A stretch of 12,053 nucleotides of DNA from an uncultured Lachnospiraceae bacterium (lineage in GTDB: Bacteria; Bacillota_A; Clostridia; Lachnospirales; Lachnospiraceae), in NCBI GenBank assembly GCA_947564305.1, contig CANOBT010000161.1, forward strand, positions 1-12,053, written 5' to 3'. Under the pieces are notes generated by a model, which did no database searches, was not told where the DNA came from, and saw nothing but the letters and a program-made list of their open reading frames with translations. Numbering within the stretch: position 1 is the stretch's first letter; the number at the start of each line of letters is the position of its first letter. The position numbers were made by a program, and so were the translations under genes. Shown piece after piece: positions 7,526 through 12,053 of the stretch.

Positions 7526-8806
7526 TTAGGTATAATCGTCTACACCAAGCTGGAAATCTCTTCTGACTGCATCAAAATCCGTAAAATAGAGAATCAAATC
7601 CTCTCCTTCTTTATTCAGAATCCTTAGATTCTTATTAATCGCATCAATCTTCTCAATCATTTCCTCGCATGTTGCGCCATAAGCCCTGATAACTCCCATG
7701 GCGCTATGATATCTGGCTCTGCTTCCCTCTCTCTTAGGCATATCAATGATGACGTCGGGAATCTTTGCAACCTCATCAAGCCCAATGATCTTTGCAATCT
7801 TATCCTCTTTTACGGCAAACAAATAGTAAGCAGCCGCGCTTCCCATATACAAACCGGTAAGGGCTGCAGGAAGATTCGCCGCAGTATGCTTCACACCCAG
7901 GCTAATCTCTACCATCCATTTGATAGAATTGAAACCGCATACTTTTTCATAGGATGCATAGGACATATCGCCGCCGTATCGGTAGCCGCACTCAATCAGG
8001 TAAAAATGCCCATCGTCGTCAAGCATCACTTCTACCCACGCAATACCTTCTTTAAACTCAGCTTTCTTGAATACTTCAATTACCTTTTCATTGGCTTCTT
8101 CAATAAATTGTTTCAGGTGTCCTGACGAAGTGTTCATCAAGGAGTAGAGATTTGCCAGCTGCCCTGGCTGATGATGCTCCCTACTGAAATAAAACAGGTT
8201 AATTTCTCCGTCCGCCAGAATATAGTTCACCGTCCATTCCGGTCCATGAAGCTTGCGCTCAACAATAATTGTCTCGTTGTCCGAAACGCTCTTCGCATAC
8301 CTGTATGCCTCTCTGAGTTCTTCTACATTCCTGCAATAACTCATTCCTCTGTTACCGCTTTTGTCAACAGGCTTCACTACCACAGGAAACGGAATCTTTG
8401 CAAGCTCCTCGTCTGACATATCCTCAGAGTAATGCACATCCTCAGCAATCCTCGCTCCTACCTCTTTACACACCTCTTTGAATTTACTCTTATCTGTAGC
8501 AACTTCCCACGCCCTATCGCTTTCGCAATAAATGGGAAGATGAAGCCTTTTACACAGTTTGCGGGCGCAATTGATGTTAAAATCGCTTGCACCAACCATA
8601 ATTGCAGTAATATTTTCTTCAATACATTTTTGTTCCAAAGAATCGATATCCGTTGTGCTGATCATCCATGCTTCATCTGCAATTTCTTTCGTAGGCGAAG
8701 TTTCCATCAAATCTGTGACAACTAGATAAATCCCCAGGTTTCTAGCTTCAACCGCCATGTCATAAGTTCCATAATCGCTTCCAAGAATCAAAGCTTTACG
8801 TCCCAT
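7526..8806 (-). CDS. ATP-grasp enzyme with atypical metal-binding motif (first copy)
   Basis: This 426-residue ATP-grasp ligase-like protein starts with a Rossmann-like pre-ATP-grasp domain (KALILGSDYGTYDMAVEA, then VVTDLMET). The ATP-grasp core shows FPVVVKPVDKSGNRGMSY (140-157, Lys145), the hinge IIVERKLHGPEW (180-191), and GIAWVEVMLDDDGHFYLIE (264-272). The last part, IECGYRYGGD (271-280), has Gly where most family members have the metal-binding Asn of 'E.NpR'; the Glu and Arg are kept. A long C-terminal part (about 300-426) resembles the extra domain of CarB-like ligases found in exopolysaccharide loci. The expected reaction is ATP-dependent ligation of a carboxylate to an amine or other nucleophile; the substrates are unknown. 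ATG 8806 was chosen over 8842 because AGGAGG (8813-8818) lies six bases before it and the sequence upstream of 8806 is not family-like. It lies 42 bases after the phosphoglycosyl transferase stop and 81 bases before the PLP gene. Confidence 0.85.
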   Translation of the reverse strand: MGRKALILGSDYGTYDMAVEARNLGIYLVVTDLMETSPTKEIADEAWMISTTDIDSLEQKCIEENITAIMVGASDFNINCARKLCKRLHLPIYCESDRAWEVATDKSKFKEVCKEVGARIAEDVHYSEDMSDEELAKIPFPVVVKPVDKSGNRGMSYCRNVEELREAYRYAKSVSDNETIIVERKLHGPEWTVNYILADGEINLFYFSREHHQPGQLANLYSLMNTSSGHLKQFIEEANEKVIEVFKKAEFKEGIAWVEVMLDDDGHFYLIECGYRYGGDMSYASYEKVCGFNSIKWMVEISLGVKHTAANLPAALTGLYMGSAAAYYLFAVKEDKIAKIIGLDEVAKIPDVIIDMPKREGSRARYHSAMGVIRAYGATCEEMIEKIDAINKNLRILNKEGEDLILYFTDFDAVRRDFQLGVDDYT

Positions 8807-8848
8807 TTTTATCCTCCTGCCATCCATGTTGAATGGACTCATTATTGA

Positions 8849-9454
8849 TTAGAAAGTGTCTCTTTTGAATACTGCGATAACGGTTCTTAATAGAATCAAT
8901 ATATCCATTCTAACCGAAAAGTTCTCCACGTATCTGACATCTACCGTAATCCTTTCATCCCAAGTCGCATCACTCTTCAATTCAACTTGCGCCAGACCTG
9001 TCAAACCCGGAAGCAACTCAAATCTTTTTTTTGCCCATTGTGGATAATTCTGATATCCATCATAAGGATGATAGGTAACAGGCGGGCGCGGTCCCACTAA
9101 TGACATGTCCCCTTTAAGAATATTAAATAACTGGGGGAGCTCATCGAGACTGCTTTTTCGCAGTATCTTTCCTATTTTTGTGATTCGCGGATCACTCTTT
9201 TCGTTTATATAGACGCCCGTTCCCATATGTTCCGCATTGACAACCATTGTCCGAAACTTTAAAATCTGAAACGACTCGCCATGTAATCCAAGCCGCTCTT
9301 GCTTAAATAGAACCGGACCTTTTGACGTACATTTAACCAGCAATAGGATAGTCAAGAGGATTGGACTGATTAGGATTATACTAATCAGGCTTACAAGAAT
9401 ATCTAACATCCTTTTTATACTTAGATTTAACATCCTCATTTTCCACAACCTCAT
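8849..9454 (-). CDS. PglC-type undecaprenyl-phosphate phosphoglycosyl transferase
   Basis: This bacterial sugar transferase (PF02397 type, 201 residues) is predicted to move a sugar 1-phosphate from a UDP-sugar to undecaprenyl phosphate, the first committed step of the repeat unit at the cytoplasmic face. Residues about 15-40 form one hydrophobic segment (ISIILISPILLTILLLV), which in the small monotopic enzymes re-enters the membrane. The conserved series follows: KQERLG (51-56), KFRTM (66-70), the catalytic Asp-Glu pair in SSLDELPQLFNILKGDMSLV (101-120, D104 E105), and GPRPP (121-125). It has no large N-terminal polytopic domain, which places it with PglC/WecP-like short forms rather than WbaP. 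Starts at 9454, 9439 and 9433 are all possible; 9454 (AAAGG seven bases upstream) and 9439 (GAGG nine bases upstream) have the better sites. It follows the aminotransferase by 21 bases. That order resembles PglE-PglC neighbourhoods, suggesting an amino-sugar donor such as a bacillosamine-type sugar, but this is not proven. Confidence 0.93.
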   Translation of the reverse strand: MRLWKMRMLNLSIKRMLDILVSLISIILISPILLTILLLVKCTSKGPVLFKQERLGLHGESFQILKFRTMVVNAEHMGTGVYINEKSDPRITKIGKILRKSSLDELPQLFNILKGDMSLVGPRPPVTYHPYDGYQNYPQWAKKRFELLPGLTGLAQVELKSDATWDERITVDVRYVENFSVRMDILILLRTVIAVFKRDTF

Positions 9455-9475
9455 TCATCTGCCTTTGATTGACAA

Positions 9476-10771
9476 TTATAGGAAACATCTGTGAATAATG
9501 TCTATCACCATATCCTGCTGCTCAGGCGTCATCTTATTGTCGCTTGGCAGACACAATCCTCTTCGGAAAATGTCTGCGCCAACGTCAATACTGCTGCTGG
9601 CGATATACGCATTCGTACTACCTCTTCCATTTCCCTGTGCCGTCACAAAGGGATGTGTACGGTAAATTGGCTGCAAATGCATCGGTTTCCAAATCGGCCT
9701 GCCTTCTGCGCTAAATGCGGCCAAGGCCTCTAAGATTTCGGTCGGGCAGGATTTTTTGCTCTCCCTGAGGTACAAAGCATCTGTTTCTCCTCTCACCGTC
9801 TCACACATCGCTTCTTCGTCAATTATGAGACAACTCAGCCAAAAGTTAGGAATGCTCTCTACTCCATATGGGTTCATCTTCACAGGAAGATCTGCCAATC
9901 CGCTCTGATAACGCTTATAGATTGCCTTCTTCTGTCCAATATGTTCTTCCAGATATGGGATTTGACCTCTCAAAACTCCTGCAATAAGATTGCTCATCCG
10001 GTAGTTATATCCAAGCTCCTCATGTTGATACCAGGGAGCATTTTCCCGGCTCTGTGTAGACCACTTCCTGACTTTATCCGCATCCTCCCTGTCATCCGTC
10101 AGGAGAAACCCTCCGCCAGAACCGGTTACGATCTTATTACCGTTTCCAGACAAGATGGATGCCGTACCAAAACAGCCTGTTTGGACATGTTGATAGGCAG
10201 CTCCAAAAGACTCAGCAGCATCTTCCACAATTAAAGCGCCATGACGGCAGGCGATTTCCTTGATCACGTCAATCTTTCCCGGCGTGCCATACAGATGCGC
10301 CACAACAATAAGCCTTACATCTGGATAGAGTTCAAACGCCTGCATAAGAGCCGCCGGATCCATATTCCAAGTATCGCGTTCTGTATCGATAAAAACTGGA
10401 ATGCCGCCTTCATAACAGATAGGATTCACTGTCGCATCAAAAGTCATGTCGGAAGCGAATACCCGCTTTCCTTCCAGTACGCCATGTCCCACTGCCGGCT
10501 TGCCATAGAGCTTTTCTCCGCATAGCTTAATGGCAAGATGGAGGGCTGCAGTACCGGTGGACAGCGCTACCGCAAACTTCCGGCCAACTTTTTCCGCCAC
10601 CTGCTTTTCAACTTCATCTATATTTTCTCCAACTGTAGATACCCAGTTCGTCTGAATTGCGTCGTCCACCCATTTCTGTTCATCACCATGCATCGTTGGA
10701 GAGGACAGCCATACTTTTGATTCAAATGGTTTTATGCCGTCGAATCGGGGATCTGTAAAAAAATTATTCAT
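9476..10771 (-). CDS. DegT/DnrJ/EryC1/StrS-family sugar aminotransferase
   Basis: This 431-residue PLP-dependent aminotransferase of fold type I puts an amino group on a keto sugar nucleotide, normally with glutamate as donor. The N-terminus carries KVWLSSPTMHGDEQ. ALSTGTAALHLA (about 69-80) binds the PLP phosphate, IVEDAAESFGA (about 181-191) holds the ring aspartate, and SGNGNKIVTGSGGGFL (about 208-223) holds the Schiff-base lysine near residue 213. Pattern and position beside a PglC-like transferase suggest a PglE-like UDP-4-keto-6-deoxy-GlcNAc 4-aminotransferase, but the 4,6-dehydratase and the acetyltransferase of that pathway are not in the window. I prefer ATG 10771, which overlaps the stop of the LoaP gene (ATGAATAA), a coupled arrangement. 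An ATG at 10783 would add MWVG but has no usable ribosome binding site upstream. Size is slightly above the usual 370-400 because of inserts around residues 270-320. It is the first biosynthetic gene of the operon. Confidence 0.92.
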   Translation of the reverse strand: MNNFFTDPRFDGIKPFESKVWLSSPTMHGDEQKWVDDAIQTNWVSTVGENIDEVEKQVAEKVGRKFAVALSTGTAALHLAIKLCGEKLYGKPAVGHGVLEGKRVFASDMTFDATVNPICYEGGIPVFIDTERDTWNMDPAALMQAFELYPDVRLIVVAHLYGTPGKIDVIKEIACRHGALIVEDAAESFGAAYQHVQTGCFGTASILSGNGNKIVTGSGGGFLLTDDREDADKVRKWSTQSRENAPWYQHEELGYNYRMSNLIAGVLRGQIPYLEEHIGQKKAIYKRYQSGLADLPVKMNPYGVESIPNFWLSCLIIDEEAMCETVRGETDALYLRESKKSCPTEILEALAAFSAEGRPIWKPMHLQPIYRTHPFVTAQGNGRGSTNAYIASSSIDVGADIFRRGLCLPSDNKMTPEQQDMVIDIIHRCFL

Positions 10772-11327
10772 TCCTACCCACATCTCCTGTTTCTGTTTGT
10801 TCTGTTTCTCCTACCATCTCAATCCCCAGGTAAATCACCGTCTTACTCCCCATAAACTCTACCTCCACCGCCGCAGTCCTCTTATGCAGGTTCACTTTCT
10901 TAATCTGTCCTTCCAGATTTATAAGCGGTCCGGACAAAATTTTAATCTTTTTTCCTTTTTCTACTGCAACTTTAGAAATCTCTGCCTCTAACACATTGTT
11001 CTTCCCTGCCCCATCCTGAAGTTTCCCCATCATCCAGACATCCGCTTCCGGCAATGGGAAAAAATATTCCTCACAACGCCCAAGCATACGGGTCAGTCGC
11101 GGAATCTGTTTTAATTCTTCATATAATAACTGAGGTTGTTCTGTAATCAGGAATACATACCCTGGAAATAGCTTCTCCGTCACCTCATGCCACGCTCCCT
11201 GGAACTTCTTCCTGAGTCTGCGCGTAGGAATAAAGCATCTTTCTAAAATTCCCTCAGAAACCATGCTTTCCACTAACATGACCGTCCGGTTTTCCTGACC
11301 GGAAACCACCTGCATTACGTACCACAT
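10764..11327 (-). CDS. loaP: LoaP-type NusG paralog, operon antiterminator
   Basis: This 187-residue specialised NusG homologue is predicted to travel with RNA polymerase and suppress termination in the polysaccharide operon just downstream. The NGN domain spans about residues 1-105: MWYVMQVVSGQEN at the start, CFIPTRRLRKKFQGAW (31-46) and the diagnostic LFPGYVFL (53-60). A KOW domain follows with LSGPLINLEGQIKKVNLHKR (131-150). ATG 11327 is chosen because AGGGAG (11335-11340) lies seven bases upstream and NusG proteins begin just before the WY. A longer frame from 11375 starts within a hairpin and lacks family sequence. Its place directly before glycan genes, with overlap into the aminotransferase, is the classic context for LoaP in Firmicutes. 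Related NusG paralogs (UpxY, RfaH) do similar work elsewhere; the Firmicutes-like setting makes LoaP the better name. About 20 polar residues after the KOW domain form an acidic tail. Confidence 0.87.
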   Translation of the reverse strand: MWYVMQVVSGQENRTVMLVESMVSEGILERCFIPTRRLRKKFQGAWHEVTEKLFPGYVFLITEQPQLLYEELKQIPRLTRMLGRCEEYFFPLPEADVWMMGKLQDGAGKNNVLEAEISKVAVEKGKKIKILSGPLINLEGQIKKVNLHKRTAAVEVEFMGSKTVIYLGIEMVGETEQTETGDVGRNE

Positions 11328-11334
11328 ACACGTT

Positions 11335-11340
11335 CTCCCT
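11335..11340 (-). promoter_or_regulatory. Ribosome binding site fixing the LoaP start
   Basis: AGGGAG lies seven bases before ATG 11327, directly followed by the conserved Trp-Tyr of the NGN domain. It rules for this start over the upstream in-frame ATG at 11375. Confidence 0.7.
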
Positions 11341-11360
11341 GCTATTTTTCCGCCCAATAT

Positions 11361-11381
11361 GCATGGCTTCGCCATCCATGC
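11361..11381 (-). promoter_or_regulatory. Candidate leader RNA hairpin between the two NusG-like genes
   Basis: In the transcribed strand GCATGG (11381-11376) and CCATGC (11366-11361) can pair as a 6-base stem; alternatively ATGGC and GCCAT pair around a GAA loop. It is the clearest inverted repeat in the 147-base gap between the LoaP-like genes and ends some 20 bases before the LoaP ribosome binding site. LoaP proteins are known to recognise an RNA hairpin in leader regions. Whether this is such an element is an inference; the loop has not been matched to any known consensus, and it might equally be a weak local fold. No T tract follows, so it is not an intrinsic terminator. Confidence 0.3.
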
Positions 11382-11474
11382 CCATACTTATACAGCCACA
11401 GTTATTACCTCTATGTCTATCATTCCTGAACCCAAGTGCCAAAGCTTCAAGGGGCATTCCTGATATCCTTTGTA

Positions 11475-12044
11475 CTACCTATATTTCTCCGTTATTTCCA
11501 ATCCTACTTGAATGTAACTTAATTCCCCGCCACTTCCTATCACAGTCCGGATATGCGCCAGCCGTTTGTGCCGGTCAACCTTACAGATCCGATTCTCCAT
11601 TCCTTTCAGCGGACCTTCTGTGATCCGAGCGGCTCCTTTGAAAAGAATTCCTCTGGACATTTTCAGATGACAAGCTTTCCCATACAGTGACTTCAAGAAC
11701 TCCTCTTCTTCCGGATTTATCCTTACAGTACACCTTCCGGACTCCGATATTCTTCTAAAGTCTTTCAGTTCTTTTAACAGACGTTCTTCATTTTCACTTT
11801 CCAGCAATACGCACGCCGGGAACAAAAGCCTTCTCTCCAGATGCCACTTCCCTTCATAACGCCGCATTCTATCGTATGTTAATAGAAAAGAACTTCTAAG
11901 CGCTTTCTGTGACAAGTACTTATTACAGGACTCCATTATTCTCTGTTCTTCCTGCTCATGGCAGGTCAATAAATACCAGATAGCAATCCCTTCTTTCGTG
12001 GAGTAAGATACTCTGCGAAAAAATGATTGATTGTTTTGTTGCAA
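11475..12044 (-). CDS. Divergent second NusG/LoaP-like protein, start uncertain
   Basis: This second specialised NusG paralog has up to 189 residues if translation starts at TTG 12044; the frame is open to the right edge, so the true start may lie outside the window. The NGN part begins at IWYLLTCHEQEEQRI, continues with SSFLLTYDRMRRYEGKW, and shows RRLLFPACVLLE where LoaP/NusG proteins normally have LFPGYVF; the conserved Gly and Tyr are missing. The KOW part is well preserved (ITEGPLKGMENRICKVDRHK, then GSGGELSYIQVGLEI). The homologous start position, just before the WY, is an ATC (11981-11979) with an AAGAAGGG suitably upstream. In the intact neighbour the same place is ATG with AGGGAG. 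Either an ATC/TTG/off-window start is used or the start has been lost. It may be a partner or antagonist of LoaP, or a decaying duplicate. It heads the visible operon and is separated from LoaP by 147 bases. Confidence 0.75.
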   Translation of the reverse strand: MQQNNQSFFRRVSYSTKEGIAIWYLLTCHEQEEQRIMESCNKYLSQKALRSSFLLTYDRMRRYEGKWHLERRLLFPACVLLESENEERLLKELKDFRRISESGRCTVRINPEEEEFLKSLYGKACHLKMSRGILFKGAARITEGPLKGMENRICKVDRHKRLAHIRTVIGSGGELSYIQVGLEITEKYR

Positions 12045-12053
12045 TTTGGGATA

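Noticed and set aside
7503..7526. Inverted repeat AGGGCA / TGCCCT in the gap between the first ATP-grasp gene and the PLP gene, considered as an attenuator or terminator.
   Set aside because: The stem is only six bases with a 12-base loop, no T tract follows on the transcribed strand, and it overlaps the stop codon of the upstream gene.
7104..7529. Plus-strand open frames across the operon, such as this 141-residue one, considered as antisense genes.
   Set aside because: They lie opposite clear enzyme genes, have no good ribosome binding sites or recognisable motifs, and follow from the codon usage of the opposite strand.
8823..8837. Small hairpin TCCAT-GTTGA-ATGGA upstream of the first ATP-grasp gene, considered as a regulatory element.
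   Set aside because: A five-base stem is too weak to separate from chance, and the nearby ribosome binding site is unaffected.
11281..11306. Inverted repeat around TCCGG...CCGGA inside the LoaP gene, considered as an RNA target.
   Set aside because: It falls on conserved coding sequence of the NGN domain, the stem is five bases, and it is inside the gene rather than in a leader.
11382..11450. Possible internal promoter between the NusG-like genes (TTGGCA, and TATAAG further on).
   Set aside because: No pair of -35 and -10 boxes has both good matches and a 16-18 base spacing; TAGACA to TATAAG is 21 bases apart.

Overview
The window carries most of a surface-polysaccharide (capsule or exopolysaccharide) operon on the minus strand. 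At its left edge the operon meets an unrelated plus-strand gene. The host is probably a low-to-moderate GC Gram-positive of the Clostridia, most likely Lachnospiraceae. The reasons are strong GGAGG-type ribosome binding sites, tightly packed and overlapping genes, TTG starts, and above all specialised NusG paralogs (LoaP type) heading a glycan operon. The taxonomic call is an inference from these features.

Layout in the direction of transcription, right to left. First come two tandem NusG/LoaP-like antitermination genes (12044-11475 and 11327-10764). The outer copy is divergent and has no clear ATG start; the inner one looks intact. Next are a DegT/DnrJ/EryC1-type sugar aminotransferase (10771-9476) and a small PglC-type phosphoglycosyl transferase (9454-8849) that should start the lipid-linked unit. 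Then follows an unusual trio: an ATP-grasp enzyme (8806-7526), a PLP enzyme of the D-cysteine desulfhydrase/ACC deaminase family (7444-6491) and a second ATP-grasp enzyme (6528-5566). Four glycosyltransferases follow: two GT4-like (5552-4341, 4341-3076) and two GT2-like (3060-2059, 2054-1134). Last is the N-terminal half of a Wzy-like repeat-unit polymerase (1100-441), cut off where the plus-strand gene ends. That gene (1-542) enters from outside the window; only its C-terminus is visible and I do not recognise it firmly.

Proposed joint function: LoaP lets RNA polymerase read through the long operon. The aminotransferase makes an amino sugar nucleotide and the PglC-like enzyme loads a sugar phosphate on undecaprenyl phosphate. 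Four glycosyltransferases extend the unit, and a polymerase would join units outside the membrane. The ATP-grasp/PLP/ATP-grasp block may make and attach an amino acid or other acyl group to the glycan; this is a hypothesis. No flippase, chain-length regulator or tyrosine kinase lies in the window, and the polymerase is truncated, so the locus is either interrupted by an insertion or rearrangement, or decaying.

Points worth a second look are a ten-base G tract in the 3' end of a glycosyltransferase gene (a candidate phase-variation switch), the broken polymerase junction, the ATP-grasp/PLP block, and the tandem LoaP pair with a possible lost or non-canonical start. No tRNA, rRNA, CRISPR array or insertion sequence was seen.
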